Origin: Ureibacillus thermophilus
Lineage (GTDB): Bacteria; Bacillota; Bacilli; Bacillales_A; Planococcaceae
Assembly: GCF_004331915.1 (NCBI RefSeq)
Contig: NZ_CP036528.1
Coordinates: 375,791-439,790, forward strand
Length of the DNA: 64,000 bases
Direction: 5' to 3'
Position numbers and translations under genes: made by a program. Shown piece after piece: positions 38,750 through 52,382 of this stretch (position 1 is its first letter; the number at the start of each line of letters is the position of its first letter). The notes below the pieces were generated by a model. The model saw nothing but the letters and a program-made list of their open reading frames with translations. It made no database searches and was not told where the DNA came from.

Positions 38750-39373
38750 TTATGCTTGAGATTCCGGTGCTTCTGTTGCTTTTATATCTTGATTATCGTC
38801 ATCGCCTTGTCCGGCATCGCGGGCAGTAGCCGGTGAAGTGACTGTAAAGATTGTCACATCATCGCCTTCTATAATTTGATAATCGACTCTATCTCGAATA
38901 TCACTCACAAAAATTGTATCCCCAATACCTAATGTAGTAATATCAATATCAATTTTCTCAGGAATTTCAGCCGGCTTCACTTTAATTTTGAGCGTATCTA
39001 AAATTTGCGTTAATACGCCCCCTTCTTTCACTCCGACTGATTCACCAACAGCATGGATAGGAACATCTACTTCCACTTCCTGCTCCATATTGACGGAATA
39101 AAAATCAATGTGCAATACTGTGCCTTTTAATGGCTCTCTTTGCACTTCCTGAATCAGTGCTTTTACTCTTTTTCCTTCCACATCCAAATCGAAAATACTC
39201 GTTCTTCCTCTTTTTTGCACTTCTTTGGCAATTTCCTTATAATCGACGGCAATCGGAGTATTTTCGATATCATAGCCGTAGATAACGGCAGGTAATTTTC
39301 CTCCTTTTCTAAGTTGGGTCAATTCTGAACGCACACCAGTCTTACGTTTTGTCGCTTGTAATACTGTGCTCAT
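38750..39373 (-). CDS. ctc: Ribosomal protein bL25, long (CTC/TL5) form
   Basis: A 207-residue general stress form of L25. The N-terminal domain binds 5S rRNA (RKTGVRSELTQLRKGGKLPAVIYGY, residues ~8-32), and the C-terminal CTC beta domain follows (about 95-180). It ends in an acidic tail. ATG 39373 has AGGAGGGG upstream; the longer frame has none. In B. subtilis ctc is under sigma-B; here I see only a sigma-A-like TATAAT near 39408. Confidence 0.93.
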   Translation of the reverse strand: MSTVLQATKRKTGVRSELTQLRKGGKLPAVIYGYDIENTPIAVDYKEIAKEVQKRGRTSIFDLDVEGKRVKALIQEVQREPLKGTVLHIDFYSVNMEQEVEVDVPIHAVGESVGVKEGGVLTQILDTLKIKVKPAEIPEKIDIDITTLGIGDTIFVSDIRDRVDYQIIEGDDVTIFTVTSPATARDAGQGDDDNQDIKATEAPESQA

Positions 39374-39500
39374 GCTTTTTACCCCTCCTATAGAAAATGA
39401 TGGACTACCCAATTCTTATTATAGTCCACTTTTTGAAAGTTTCCATTTATTACACAAGCTTTTCAGAAAAGTATGTGTTCTTCACTATTCTGCCCAAAAT

Positions 39501-39546
39501 AAAAAAATGTAGACAAAATCCGGAAAGATTTGTCTACATTTTTTAT
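39501..39546 (-). terminator. prs terminator
   Basis: ATGTAGACAAAT / ATTTTGTCTACAT stem with A and T runs at both ends, located directly past the prs stop codon. Confidence 0.8.
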
Positions 39547-39548
39547 AA

Positions 39549-40508
39549 TTAATCAAATAATGTACTTACTGATTTGTTTTCGTAGATACGGGAAATTGCT
39601 TCCGCCATTAATTGGGCTACAGATAATTGAGTAATTTTTGGAATCATTTTTTCCTCTGGCAATTTAATCGTGTTTGTCACCACTAATTCTTTAATGACAG
39701 AGTTTTGGATTCTCTCAATTGCCGGACCTGATAGCACTGGATGTGTGCAGCATGCATATACTTCTTTTGCTCCATTTTCAAGCAATGCATTGGCACCAAT
39801 TGTAATCGTTCCGGCTGTATCGATAATATCATCAATTAAGATACAAATTTTTCCTTCCACATTCCCAACGATATTCATCACTTCTGCCACGTTTGGTTTT
39901 GGACGGCGTTTATCGATAATGGCAATTGGTGCTTTCAAACGCTCAGCCATTTTACGGGCTCTCGTTACGCCACCGTGGTCAGGTGAAACGATTACTACTT
40001 CATCTTCTGAGAAGCCTTTTGATTTAAAGTATTCAGAAATTAATGGAACCGCCATTAAATGGTCGATTAAAATGTCAAAGAATCCTTGAATTTGAGGAGC
40101 ATGTAAATCGAGCACGATTACGCGAGTTGCGCCAGCAGTTTCTAATAAGTTAGCTACTAATTTTGCTGTAATTGGCTCGCGCGCTTTTGCTTTACGATCT
40201 TGGCGGGCATATCCATAATAAGGAATTACCACATTCACTGTGCGGGCAGATGCGCGTTTTACGGCATCAATCATAATTAAAAGTTCCATTAAGTGTTCAT
40301 TCACTGGATAGGAAGTAGATTGGACGATGAATACATCGCAACCGCGAATACTTTCTTCAATATTGATTTGAATTTCCCCATCACTAAAATGTTTTACAGA
40401 ACATTTTCCTAATTCTACACCCATTAGTTCAGCAATTTCTTGTGCTAATGGATAATTTGAATTTAACGAAAATATTTTTAATTTAGAATCAGCGTATGAA
40501 TACGGCAT
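39549..40508 (-). CDS. prs: Ribose-phosphate pyrophosphokinase (PRPP synthetase)
   Basis: It makes PRPP from ribose-5-phosphate and ATP for nucleotide, His, Trp and NAD synthesis. The 319-residue class I enzyme has [33 protein letters not shown] with the flexible-loop Lys-Arg, [15 protein letters not shown] and the PRPP loop [13 protein letters not shown]. It starts 13 bases after glmU, so they form one transcript. Confidence 0.97.
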   Translation of the reverse strand: MPYSYADSKLKIFSLNSNYPLAQEIAELMGVELGKCSVKHFSDGEIQINIEESIRGCDVFIVQSTSYPVNEHLMELLIMIDAVKRASARTVNVVIPYYGYARQDRKAKAREPITAKLVANLLETAGATRVIVLDLHAPQIQGFFDILIDHLMAVPLISEYFKSKGFSEDEVVIVSPDHGGVTRARKMAERLKAPIAIIDKRRPKPNVAEVMNIVGNVEGKICILIDDIIDTAGTITIGANALLENGAKEVYACCTHPVLSGPAIERIQNSVIKELVVTNTIKLPEEKMIPKITQLSVAQLMAEAISRIYENKSVSTLFD

Positions 40509-40521
40509 GATGGCCTCCTAA

Positions 40522-41886
40522 TTATCTTAATTTTTTTGCATAGTCAATTTTATTTTCTTGTCTAGCGCGAGCAATCGCCAGTGAATCCTGCGGCACTTCT
40601 TTTGTAATCGTGGATCCAGCCGCAATGAATGACCCTGTTCTCAATGTAACAGGAGCTACTAAGTTGGAATTGCATCCAACAAATACATTGTCTTCAATAA
40701 TGGTTTTATGTTTATTATTACCGTCGTAGTTAACGGTAATAGACCCACATCCTATATTAACATTTTTCCCAATCTCTGCGTCGCCTATATAACTCAAATG
40801 AGATACTTTTGTTTCATCTCCAATTGTACTTTTCTTCACTTCTACAAAGTTTCCAATTTTTACATGATTACCCAATTCCGCTTCTGGTCTTAAATGAGCA
40901 AACGGGCCAACAGAAGTATCTTCTCCGATCACGCTTTGTTGCACTACGGAATGTTTTACAACTGACCGGTTGCCCACTTGGCTGTTAATAATTTGGCTAT
41001 TCGGACCAATGATGCAATCTTCGCCAATCACTGTTTTTCCTTCAATGACAACACCCGGATATATGATCGTATCGCGGCCTATTTCAGCTTCAATACTAAT
41101 ATGTGTCATCGATGGATTAATAATCGTTACTCCATTGGCCATATGCTTTTGATTGATGCGTTCACGCATTATTTCTTCCGCTTGAGATAAGGCAATCCGA
41201 TCATTTACGCCAAGGGTTTCATTGAAATCTTCACAGACGTAAGCGGTAACAATTTCACCTTTTTCCTTAAGAATTCCAATTACATCCGGCAAATAATATT
41301 CACCTTGCGCATTGTTATTATTCACTCGCTTTAATGCCTCAAACAATGCCTTGTTATCGAAGCAATAGGTGCCAGTGTTAATTTCTTTTTCTAATCGCTG
41401 CTCTGGTGTTGCATCTTTATGTTCTACTATTTGCGCTACTTGCCCTTCTTCATTGCGAATCACCCGGCCATAACCTGTTGGATCATCCGCAATAGCCGTT
41501 AAAATTGTAGCTTTTGCCTTTTGAGCAACGTGATGTTCGAAAAGCGCTTTCATCGTTTCCGGGCGAATTAAAGGTGTATCTCCACAAACAACAAATGTAA
41601 CGCCTTCTAAATCACCTAACAATGATTCTGCCTGCATGACGGCATGGGCTGTGCCAAGCTGCTCTTCTTGAAGTACATACTCAGATTTATCTCCAAGTTG
41701 TTCTTTCACTTTTTCTGCACCATGACCAACGATTGTTACAATACGATTAACATTTAAAGTTAGTATATTGTCAACAACGTGTTCTACCATAGGCTTTCCA
41801 CATACTGGATGTAATACTTTGTATAATTTGGACTTCATGCGAGTTCCTTGGCCGGCAGCCAATACAATCGCAAAAATATTCGTCAT
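40522..41886 (-). CDS. glmU: Bifunctional UDP-GlcNAc pyrophosphorylase / GlcN-1-P acetyltransferase
   Basis: It makes UDP-GlcNAc for peptidoglycan. The 454-residue protein has an N-terminal pyrophosphorylase ([20 protein letters not shown], residues 8-27; [10 protein letters not shown]) and a C-terminal left-handed beta helix of hexapeptide repeats (from ~250) with the acetyltransferase segment [20 protein letters not shown]. Upstream lies the spoVG terminator, so glmU-prs has its own promoter, which I could not place. Confidence 0.96.
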   Translation of the reverse strand: MTNIFAIVLAAGQGTRMKSKLYKVLHPVCGKPMVEHVVDNILTLNVNRIVTIVGHGAEKVKEQLGDKSEYVLQEEQLGTAHAVMQAESLLGDLEGVTFVVCGDTPLIRPETMKALFEHHVAQKAKATILTAIADDPTGYGRVIRNEEGQVAQIVEHKDATPEQRLEKEINTGTYCFDNKALFEALKRVNNNNAQGEYYLPDVIGILKEKGEIVTAYVCEDFNETLGVNDRIALSQAEEIMRERINQKHMANGVTIINPSMTHISIEAEIGRDTIIYPGVVIEGKTVIGEDCIIGPNSQIINSQVGNRSVVKHSVVQQSVIGEDTSVGPFAHLRPEAELGNHVKIGNFVEVKKSTIGDETKVSHLSYIGDAEIGKNVNIGCGSITVNYDGNNKHKTIIEDNVFVGCNSNLVAPVTLRTGSFIAAGSTITKEVPQDSLAIARARQENKIDYAKKLR

Positions 41887-42069
41887 TCAAAGTCCCCCAA
41901 TTTCAGCTCATGTTCTCTTATGACTATATAGTAATTTTGTTCGATTTTCAAGGTTGGGTGTTAAGGCATCGCGTCTTCCTCTCTATTATATTTTTTTTGT
42001 TTCTGATTTCATATTATTTTTTTATTGAAACTTTATGAAAGTACGAATTTCCAGCTGTTTTTTAACATA

Positions 42070-42117
42070 AAAAAAAGAAAGTGTCCCAAAAGTAAAATAC
42101 CTTACTCTTGGGACACT
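42070..42117 (-). terminator. spoVG terminator
   Basis: AGTGTCCCAAGAGTAA / TTACTTTTGGGACACT stem followed by T-rich sequence on the minus strand. Confidence 0.85.
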
Positions 42118-42123
42118 ATTATT

Positions 42124-42429
42124 TTATGCGTTTGCTTCTTCTAATTGAGATTCGCTTTGCGCTTCTGCCTTTTCTTCACCAGCAGCATGATAAGCAGCTA
42201 ACACCACATCCTGGATTTTGCTGCGTGTTTTTGAATTAATTGGATGCGCAATATCGCGGAATTCTCCGTCTGGCGTTCTTTTGCTTGGCATAGCCACAAA
42301 TAACCCATTATTTCCATCAATCACTCGAATATCATGAACTACAAACTCATCATCTAGTGTGATGGAAGCAATAGCACGCATGCGTCCATCCGTTTGCACG
42401 CGGCGTAATCTTACGTCAGTCACTTCCAT
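42124..42429 (-). CDS. spoVG: SpoVG regulator
   Basis: A 101-residue nucleic-acid-binding protein that affects septation and sporulation and regulates genes in many Firmicutes. Marks: [11 protein letters not shown] at the N-terminus, [21 protein letters not shown], and [16 protein letters not shown]. The ATG at 42429 is chosen since GAGGAGTG is 7 bases away; the GTG at 42438 overlaps that site. A sigma-H promoter lies at 42475-42502. Confidence 0.95.
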   Translation of the reverse strand: MEVTDVRLRRVQTDGRMRAIASITLDDEFVVHDIRVIDGNNGLFVAMPSKRTPDGEFRDIAHPINSKTRSKIQDVVLAAYHAAGEEKAEAQSESQLEEANA

Positions 42430-42474
42430 TTTTTTCACTCCTCTCTTCTTCTATGGTGCCTCTGAAATATTATG

Positions 42475-42502
42475 ATTCTACAAATCTAAAAAAAAATCCT
42501 TC
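42475..42502 (-). promoter_or_regulatory. Sigma-H promoter of spoVG
   Basis: The minus strand reads GAAGGATTT-N12-GTAGAAT, matching the sigma-H consensus RNAGGAWWW-N11/12-RNNGAAT at every position. B. subtilis spoVG is a classic sigma-H gene. Confidence 0.85.
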
Positions 42503-42582
42503 TAGGTTTTGAGAAATTTTCAAATAATTTTTAAGTGTTTTTAATTTTTGTAAATAGACGTTCGGATTCATGAGCATGACAT

Positions 42583-43208
42583 ATCGAGTAGGAGGGAGCG
42601 ATGAACTCCCGTCCTCTCACACCATACGGTTCCGTATACGGCAGTTCAATTAAGATCATTGACGCAAGTTTTTATAACTTCCGTGAATAGCTGTTCTCTT
42701 TATGCCAGTGGTCACTCCACGCTCCAAGAGGACCCCCACGGGATTCACCGCTTCCTTCCTCAAGTGAGGTACTACGTTTTCTGTGTTCATCATGACCCAC
42801 TGAATGCCAAGGGCTATTCTCTCTTAATTGTTCGGTCCTTCTTAGTAGTTCTAAACCAACTAATACGATGACCTCTGCTGACTTCTGACGGTTCAGCTAC
42901 TTATCACTAAGTAGGTTATGAAGCGTACTTCACCTATCCGCCAGACCTACCCGGGTAAGTACATGCACTTTCACACCATCTATCCGCCTCATTTACTCGA
43001 TATGACCTTCGACAGAAAGAGCTTTGTTTTGTTTTGCAAACTCACTCAATCATACCTAGCCTTGTATGAAGTTCGTGTTCCTCAGACCGGTGTTTTGCCT
43101 CCAGCTTCCTTCACATTCCGCGTCACCACGGACACCCTTGCGTTGAGCTAACCTCTACTTCTGTCTTCGGGACTTACACCCTATCGTTCATGTACATGAC
43201 GGGCGCAC
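42583..43208 (-). mobile_element. Group II intron lacking its reverse-transcriptase ORF
   Basis: On the minus strand it begins GTGCGCCC (43208), followed by AGGGTGTAAGTCCC and the CACGGAATGTGAAGGAAGC-like domain I blocks seen in bacterial group II introns. It ends with a domain V/VI-like tail (GAACTGCCGTATACGGAACC, GGTGTGAGAGGACGGGAG, GCTCCCTCC, TACTCGAT). Only about 626 bases are present where intact introns with an LtrA gene are typically around 2 kb. Domain IV retains only a short start-like ORF remnant. It lies immediately after the ridA terminator T run. The boundaries, especially the 3' one, are my estimate. Confidence 0.8.
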
Positions 43209-43237
43209 AAAAATAGCGGTGAATTTCAATATGGAAT
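43209..43237 (-). terminator. ridA terminator
   Basis: AGCGGTGAATTCC / GAAATTCACCGCT stem with TTTTT on the minus strand, 15 bases past the ridA stop and directly abutting the intron 5' end. Confidence 0.85.
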
Positions 43238-43251
43238 TCACCGCTTATTCT

Positions 43252-43626
43252 TTATTCAAATACAGCTATAACTTCAATTTCCACTTTTACATCTTTTGGG
43301 AGTCGAGCAACTTCTACTGCAGAGCGGGCAGGTTTATGATCGCCAAAATTTGCTTCATATGCTTCATTCATTTTGGCAAAATCATTCATATCGCTTAAAA
43401 ATACAGTTGTTTTAACTACATTATTTAGGGATAGCCCTGCTTCCGCAAGAACAGCTTTCAAATTTTTAAAAACTTGGTTTGTTTGTGCAACGATGTCTCC
43501 TTCTACTAATTCGCCTTCTGGGGTCAAAGGAATTTGGCCGGAACTAAAGAAAAATCCCCCTGCAATAATTCCTTGAGAATATGGCCCAATTGCTTTAGGA
43601 GCATTTGTAGTGGATACTGCTTTCAT
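43252..43626 (-). CDS. ridA: Reactive enamine/imine deaminase RidA (YabJ)
   Basis: A 124-residue trimeric RidA that hydrolyses reactive 2-aminoacrylate-type intermediates. Marks: [15 protein letters not shown] (start), [12 protein letters not shown], and the active-site region [12 protein letters not shown] and [20 protein letters not shown] with the catalytic Arg. In B. subtilis yabJ is co-transcribed with purR, and here it begins 2 bases after purR. Confidence 0.95.
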   Translation of the reverse strand: MKAVSTTNAPKAIGPYSQGIIAGGFFFSSGQIPLTPEGELVEGDIVAQTNQVFKNLKAVLAEAGLSLNNVVKTTVFLSDMNDFAKMNEAYEANFGDHKPARSAVEVARLPKDVKVEIEVIAVFE

Positions 43627-43628
43627 GA

Positions 43629-44453
43629 CTATCTCTCCTTTGAAAAATAATTTCCTTCACTCAATTGAATTGTTCTCTCTTTCTCATTCACAGAATGAAG
43701 TTTGACTAATGAATAATAATCGTCGACAAGCGTTTCTCCTACATGCTCTGCCTCCACTAGAACGGCAATGCCTGCCAAAGTGCAATCAAATTCTTCCAAC
43801 AAATTTTTCATACCATTCATGGTTCCGCCAACTTTCATAAAGTCATCTGTTATTAAAACTCGTTGGCCGCTTTTCATACTACGTTTTGATAATACCATTG
43901 TTTGGATTCTTCTGGAAGAACCTGAAACATAGTTAATGCTCACTGTTGATCCTTCTGTTACTTTGCTATCCCTGCGCACAACCACAACAGGCACATTTAA
44001 ATGTCTTGCAATGGCGTGGGCAATGGAAATACCTTTTGTAGCGACGGTCATAATGGCATCAATTTGCTGGTCTTTAAAAATGTTTGCAAATACCTTTCCT
44101 ACTCGGTTCATTATACTTGGATTGCCCAACAAATCGGTCATAAATAAATAGCCGCCTGGAAGCAGACGATCCGATTTGCTCAATTCCGAAATTAAGATTT
44201 GGATGATTTCCCGAACTTCATCATCTGATACAGTTGGTATATATTTAACTCCTCCGCTTGCTCCAGGTATCGTCACTAATTCTCCAATTCCTCTTTCTTC
44301 AAACGTCCCTTTTACAATGGCTAAATCTTCGCTGATGGATGATTTAGCTGAATTATACAACTCAGCAAAATAAGTCAACGGAATTAGTTGATGCGGATGC
44401 TCTAACAAATAATGCGTCATATCTACTAAGCGTTCACTACGCTTCCATTTCAT
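43629..44453 (-). CDS. purR: Purine operon repressor PurR
   Basis: Represses purine synthesis genes, with PRPP as inducer. The 274 residues contain an N-terminal winged helix ([18 protein letters not shown], residues 2-70) and a phosphoribosyltransferase-like domain with the PRPP loop [14 protein letters not shown] (about residue 200), degenerate for catalysis in the family. ATG 44453 with TTAGGAGAGG upstream. Confidence 0.95.
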   Translation of the reverse strand: MKWKRSERLVDMTHYLLEHPHQLIPLTYFAELYNSAKSSISEDLAIVKGTFEERGIGELVTIPGASGGVKYIPTVSDDEVREIIQILISELSKSDRLLPGGYLFMTDLLGNPSIMNRVGKVFANIFKDQQIDAIMTVATKGISIAHAIARHLNVPVVVVRRDSKVTEGSTVSINYVSGSSRRIQTMVLSKRSMKSGQRVLITDDFMKVGGTMNGMKNLLEEFDCTLAGIAVLVEAEHVGETLVDDYYSLVKLHSVNEKERTIQLSEGNYFSKER

Positions 44454-44516
44454 GAAACCCTCTCCTAATGTAAAATACGAATATTTTATAGAAATAAGTA
44501 TCATAATTGTACGTGT

Positions 44517-45383
44517 TTAGGCAAGTGAATTTCTTTTTCCTAACATGCGCACCGCATATACTTCTTCACAAAAGCCTTTTAAACCATTGTATACGCGATT
44601 TAATCTTGATTCGCTTTTGACAAAACCAAAAACTGTTGGACCGCTTCCACTCATTAATGCAGCGTCTACGCCAAATCGCAGCATATGTTCTTTAATAAAT
44701 CCCACTTCTGGATATACCGAACATGTGACCGTTTCGAGAACATTTCCTAAAGACTTGCACATTAAAGAATAATCTTTCTCTTCCAAAGCTTGGATCATTT
44801 GTTTAGTGTTAGGGTGTTCGATGCTTTCCAAATTCAAACCTTCATAAATTTTTGCTGTTGAAACGCCGAGCTTCGGCTTTGCAAGGATTACCCAGCATGT
44901 CGGAGGTGCAGGCAAATGTTGTATTTTTTCCCCTCTACCCGTTGCTAAAGCCGTGCCCCCATAAACACAAAAAGGAACATCAGATCCAATTTTTGCTCCT
45001 AGTTCTGCCAACGTATCTATGGATAAATTCAAATTCCATAGTTTGTTCAACCCGCGCAAAGTGGCTGCTGCATCGCTGCTTCCTCCTGCAAGCCCAGCTG
45101 CTACAGGAATTTCCTTTTCAATATAAATCGTTGCTCCTTCTTCAATTTGATATGTATTTTTTAAAAGCATGGCTGCTTGATAAGCAAGATTCCGTTCATC
45201 TTCCGGGACAATGCCGCTTGATGAAGAAATGGCAATTTTCCCGTCCTTTCTTAGTTCAAGCCCAATGCGATCTGCTAAATCAACCGTCGTCATTACCATT
45301 TCTACTTCGTGATAGTTGTCAGGGCGTTTATATAATACATCAAGGGTTAAATTAATTTTGGCAGGTGCTTTTATATAAAGCAT
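44517..45383 (-). CDS. ispE: 4-diphosphocytidyl-2-C-methyl-D-erythritol kinase
   Basis: A GHMP kinase of the MEP isoprenoid pathway. The 288 residues show [18 protein letters not shown] at the start, the ATP-binding motif [15 protein letters not shown] (about residues 95-109) and [14 protein letters not shown] 45383 follows AAGGAGG. The gene lies 63 bases upstream of purR and precedes the purR-ridA pair. Confidence 0.95.
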   Translation of the reverse strand: MLYIKAPAKINLTLDVLYKRPDNYHEVEMVMTTVDLADRIGLELRKDGKIAISSSSGIVPEDERNLAYQAAMLLKNTYQIEEGATIYIEKEIPVAAGLAGGSSDAAATLRGLNKLWNLNLSIDTLAELGAKIGSDVPFCVYGGTALATGRGEKIQHLPAPPTCWVILAKPKLGVSTAKIYEGLNLESIEHPNTKQMIQALEEKDYSLMCKSLGNVLETVTCSVYPEVGFIKEHMLRFGVDAALMSGSGPTVFGFVKSESRLNRVYNGLKGFCEEVYAVRMLGKRNSLA

Positions 45384-45502
45384 GTTGATCCTCCTTGCAG
45401 ACTCATTACGGTAAATTTCTTCCGTATATTGTACCATAATGAAGCTATCACCACAGATGCAAAATATTAAACATATAAGTATTAAGTAATTTCCGAAAAA
45501 TA

Positions 45503-45540
45503 AAAAAATGCCAATAGCCCTTTTAAAGAGCCATTGGCAG
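45503..45540 (-). terminator. sspF terminator
   Basis: TGCCAATGGCTC / GGGCTATTGGCA stem with a T run on the minus strand, 12 bases past the sspF stop. Confidence 0.8.
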
Positions 45541-45552
45541 TGTCAACCTTAC

Positions 45553-45747
45553 TTATTGATTGCTGTTTTGGTTCGCTTGCTGCGCCAAACTTTGTTCAGC
45601 CATTTCGATTGCCCGCTTCACCATGTTACCAGCATCTCGGGCTCTAATTCCACCCCAACCTTCCCGTTGGACTACATCATAAAACCCGAGTTCTTTTGCA
45701 ATCTCCTCTTTAAGACGACTCGACATGACTCCGCCTCTTCTTGCCAT
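45553..45747 (-). CDS. sspF: Small acid-soluble spore protein SspF (alpha/beta type)
   Basis: A 64-residue DNA-binding spore protein. It shows the family's [29 protein letters not shown], combining the GPR-type region and the [11 protein letters not shown] helix, and ends in a Gln/Asn-rich tail. It protects or organises spore DNA. CATACTA in the upstream DNA (45785-45791, minus strand) fits a sigma-G -10 box, but the -35 is poor. Confidence 0.93.
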   Translation of the reverse strand: MARRGGVMSSRLKEEIAKELGFYDVVQREGWGGIRARDAGNMVKRAIEMAEQSLAQQANQNSNQ

Positions 45748-45802
45748 AGAGATATTCCTCCTTCAAATAAGTAGGTTGACATTCGTAGTATGTGCAAGTG
45801 CC

Positions 45803-45853
45803 AAAAAAAATTGTAGACAAAGTCGATGGTAAAATCGGCTTTGTCTACAATTT
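45803..45853 (-). terminator. veg terminator
   Basis: ATTGTAGACAAAGCCGAT / ATCGACTTTGTCTACAAT long stem with a T tract on the minus strand, 16 bases past the veg stop. Confidence 0.85.
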
Positions 45854-45868
45854 ACAACAGGGCAGACC

Positions 45869-46132
45869 TTATTTTACTGCGAATGATTCGTTATTGTCAT
45901 CCAAGAAAGTAATTTCCACAGCTTCCGTTAAAATATCAGTGTAGCTATAAGAAACACGTTTACAAGAATTTTCCTTTTGGTCCAGTTCAACTACAAAAAC
46001 AGCATTGTACGTTTCGCTTAAAATCCCATTGCATTCAACCGTCTTTTTGCGGCCTCCATTTGCTCTTAACCGCAAAGGCTTCCCAATGTGTTCATCCAAT
46101 GTTCTTTTTATCTCCGCTAATGTTTTTGGCAT
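45869..46132 (-). CDS. veg: Veg protein (biofilm stimulator)
   Basis: An 87-residue SH3-like protein of the Veg family ([60 protein letters not shown]). In B. subtilis it stimulates biofilm matrix genes. ATG 46132 has GTGAGGTG upstream. It is driven by two strong promoters. yabG, which lies between veg and rsmA in B. subtilis, is absent here. Confidence 0.93.
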   Translation of the reverse strand: MPKTLAEIKRTLDEHIGKPLRLRANGGRKKTVECNGILSETYNAVFVVELDQKENSCKRVSYSYTDILTEAVEITFLDDNNESFAVK

Positions 46133-46157
46133 TTCCGCATACACCTCACTGGATAAA

Positions 46158-46229
46158 ATTATATCGCAGAAATACCATTATGTCAATAAATTAATATATT
46201 TTAACAGCATACAATTATTCTTGTCAACT
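46158..46229 (-). promoter_or_regulatory. Tandem veg promoters
   Basis: P2 is TTGACA-N17-TATAAT (46181-46186 and 46158-46163), a perfect sigma-A consensus. P1 is TTGACA-N17-TTAAAA (46224-46229 and 46201-46206). Confidence 0.85.
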
Positions 46230-46274
46230 TATTTTTCCGTAAAAAAAGAAGTTTTGTTAGCATTTTCGCAACTT

Positions 46275-47712
<1,438 letters not shown>

Positions 47713-47800
47713 TGCTGTACCTCTCTTCTACCTTTTATCTTGGACAATTGTACAAAACATCAACCTTTTTCACAAGAAATGTCTGTCTACTTTTTCAACC

Positions 47801-47839
47801 AAAAAAATATGCTTTCCTGTTCTTCCAGGAAAGCATATA
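47801..47839 (-). terminator. yabE terminator
   Basis: ATATGCTTTCCTGG / CAGGAAAGCATAT stem followed by T residues on the minus strand. Confidence 0.8.
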
Positions 47840-47845
47840 ATGTCT

Positions 47846-49039
47846 TTAATCTAACACTTTAATGCGAACTTTTTTGCGGCCCCATTTATTAGCTTCTTGT
47901 TTCGTTTGAACTAGCACATCAATTTTATTTCCTTTGATGGCGCCGCCCGTGTCACCGGCTATGGCATATCCATAGCCTTCAACCCAAACTTTTGAACCTA
48001 ACGGAATCACATTTGGGTCTACAGCAATTACTTTTAAATCGGAACTGCTGCGCAAATTAATTCCTGCAGCTGATGTGCCGGAACAACCGTCACAGTACGG
48101 AGTATATGCTGTGGCAATCACGTAAAATTCTTTTCCGCTTGCACTCGTTCCACGGGATACTTGTGCAGCGACTACTTTTGTTCCTACTGCAACGACTTTT
48201 GCTTTCGGTTGTTCAATGACTTTTTCTTCTTTTATGACTTTACTTACAACTTTGCCATTTTCTTTTGTCACTTCATAAGTTCTTGAAACTTTTCCCTTTT
48301 TTCCTTCAGAAATAACTTTTTGTTTTCCTTTCAATATGGAAGAATCAGATCTAGTTTCCACTGGAAAATCTATCTCTTCCTCCACTACATCGGTAACTTT
48401 TTCTACACGAACAACCGTAATTCGATCATTTGGTTTCACATTGTCGCTTAATTTATTTTCGACACGATCAAATTCATTAAGTGTTATACCTTGTTGCTTT
48501 AAAAAGTTAGCGACCGTAGTGGAAGTGGACCACACTTGTTTTTCCTCTGTTCCATCGACAAGTGTTACCTGAAACGCTTTTTCAATGGTGATTGTATCTT
48601 CATTACCTATATGTTTGTCTAATGCAATTGAAACTTTATCATGCTCTGATACTTTGATATTTGCTGCCTTCAAAATATCTTTAACTTTTGTTTCAGTTGT
48701 CCAAATGGTCTGTTCTTCTCCATCGATGATAATTGTAACGGATTTAGCTTTTACAAATTCAATAACCATTCCTGATTCGATTTTTCCATCCAGTGAATGG
48801 GATAACTTGTCATGCCTCGATAATTGGATTTTTTCTTCTTCAAACAGTTCTTCCACTGTGTCAGCATGAGTTAATATGTTCATTTCTTCGCCATTTGCTA
48901 TAAGTGTTACGGGCTTTTTTGTTCCTTGATACAATACAAAACTAATGACGGCCACGAACAATGCAGCAAACAAAATGGTGACCAGCGAGTGCTGATGCTT
49001 GAACCCAAACAGAAGTTTTTTTATGGGACTACTTGACAT
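47846..49039 (-). CDS. yabE: Resuscitation-promoting-factor-like cell-wall protein YabE (DUF348/G5/3D)
   Basis: A 397-residue exported protein with an N-terminal membrane or signal segment (about residues 20-40, LVTILFAALFVAVISFVLY). Three DUF348 repeats follow (each about 50 residues, e.g. VTLIANGEEMNIL, VTIIIDGEEQTIWT, VTLVDGTEEKQVWS), then a G5 domain (about 215-290) and the C-terminal 3D domain (ATAYTPYCDGCSGTSAAGI; YGYAIAGDTGGAIKG) with the catalytic aspartates. It probably trims peptidoglycan. ATG 49039 with AAGGAGG. Confidence 0.93.
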   Translation of the reverse strand: MSSSPIKKLLFGFKHQHSLVTILFAALFVAVISFVLYQGTKKPVTLIANGEEMNILTHADTVEELFEEEKIQLSRHDKLSHSLDGKIESGMVIEFVKAKSVTIIIDGEEQTIWTTETKVKDILKAANIKVSEHDKVSIALDKHIGNEDTITIEKAFQVTLVDGTEEKQVWSTSTTVANFLKQQGITLNEFDRVENKLSDNVKPNDRITVVRVEKVTDVVEEEIDFPVETRSDSSILKGKQKVISEGKKGKVSRTYEVTKENGKVVSKVIKEEKVIEQPKAKVVAVGTKVVAAQVSRGTSASGKEFYVIATAYTPYCDGCSGTSAAGINLRSSSDLKVIAVDPNVIPLGSKVWVEGYGYAIAGDTGGAIKGNKIDVLVQTKQEANKWGRKKVRIKVLD

Positions 49040-49173
49040 TAAATAACGCCTCCTTAACACCCGTTGAATTATACGGGCATCTTTAAATTATGTCAACTAA
49101 TAAAAATTCTCAATTAGTAGTTTCGTATAGTCGAAACCCTATTAATCTGCAGTATTGGAGGCATTTTTTTATT

Positions 49174-49944
49174 TTATACATTCAGTTTAAACATCTTGAT
49201 TGCATTTTCGGTCGTTGCCTTTGCCACTTCTTCCACTGAGATTTCCTTCAACCGAGCAATTTCCTCGGCAACTAGAGGCACGTAAGACGGCTCATTTCGT
49301 TTTCCTCGATGCGGATGCGGAGCCAAATACGGTGCATCCGTTTCAATCAATAAATGCTCAAGCGGTATTTCCATTGCCACCTTTTTTGGCATACGGGCAT
49401 TTTTAAAAGTCACAGGTCCGCCTAAACTGATCATAAAGTTCATTTTGATGCATTCCCATGCCGTTTCGACGCTTCCACTAAAACAATGCATGACACCACC
49501 GACTGTATGGGCATTTTCTTCTCTTAAAATTTTCACTACATCTCCTGTAGCATCCCGATTATGGATGACAATAGGTAGATTTACCTTTTGCGCCAATCGA
49601 ATTTGTTTCCGAAACAGTTCTTGTTGAACCTCTTTTGGCGACTTGTCCCAATAATAGTCTAGCCCTGTTTCGCCAATACCTACTACTTTCGGGTGATGGG
49701 TCAGCTCTTCAATCCATGCTAATTCTTTTTCTGTACAATCAATTGCGTCGACGGGATGCCAACCAATTACTGCATATAAACTTTCATATTCGTCTATAAG
49801 CTGCATTGCCCGTTCAATCGTTTGCCGATCGAATCCTACAACAACCATTTTTTCTACTTTTGCAGCATATGCTCGTTCAATGACTTCTTGTAAATCTTCC
49901 TGAAATTGATCTGCATTTAAATGAACATGAGTATCAATAAACAT
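49174..49944 (-). CDS. tatD: TatD-family metal-dependent deoxyribonuclease
   Basis: A 256-residue TIM-barrel hydrolase. Marks: MFIDTHVHLNADQF with the metal His pair, GIGETGLDYYWDKSP, HNRDATGDVVKIL, GVMHCFSGSVETA and LIETDAPYLAP. Relatives are 3'-5' exonucleases acting on DNA and RNA. ATG 49944 has a GGTAGGTG site upstream. It lies just after metG as in B. subtilis (yabD). Confidence 0.94.
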   Translation of the reverse strand: MFIDTHVHLNADQFQEDLQEVIERAYAAKVEKMVVVGFDRQTIERAMQLIDEYESLYAVIGWHPVDAIDCTEKELAWIEELTHHPKVVGIGETGLDYYWDKSPKEVQQELFRKQIRLAQKVNLPIVIHNRDATGDVVKILREENAHTVGGVMHCFSGSVETAWECIKMNFMISLGGPVTFKNARMPKKVAMEIPLEHLLIETDAPYLAPHPHRGKRNEPSYVPLVAEEIARLKEISVEEVAKATTENAIKMFKLNV

Positions 49945-50132
49945 TTTTCTCACACCTACCGTATATTGTATTGTTCTCGCATATTACTGATTTCACAAAA
50001 ATGTTACATTTCGATTACAAGAAATAGTTTTCATGACATTCTGCCCATTGTATTGTAACAAAATTAGTTATTTCACACTAAACGCCTTTATGAGATACCA
50101 ATTATTGTATTTTTAAGTTATTTTAAAATAAT

Positions 50133-50165
50133 AAAATGCCTGTTGAATGATTCCATCCAACAGGC
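50133..50165 (-). terminator. metG terminator
   Basis: GCCTGTTGGATGG-loop-CAACAGGC stem with T-rich sequence on the minus strand, a few bases past the metG stop. Confidence 0.75.
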
Positions 50166-50172
50166 TATCAAT

Positions 50173-52134
<1,962 letters not shown>

Positions 52135-52382
52135 CTAAACTGCCTCCATTGTCAACGATATATAGTATTAATTCTAACGATTAACGAATTTTGTTTCAAC
52201 GCTAACATATTATATATAAAGTTGTCGAAATTTACTAATTGCGGTAAATAATAAATTTCTTGAAACTATTCCTTATTCACACGTATTATAAAGTTAATCT
52301 ATTACAAATCATACTTTTTTATTAAAAAAAACGAATTTTTATAATTTCTTTTAATATTTTTCAAATCTGTAATGCTAAATAA
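52135..52382. other. Non-coding stretch between metG and the abrB promoter
   Basis: Very AT-rich. No gene, T-box or clear structured leader is seen. Confidence 0.5.

Noticed and set aside
42659..43151. Two plus-strand open frames between spoVG and ridA
   Set aside because: They fall within the group II intron on its opposite strand and have no ribosome-binding site.
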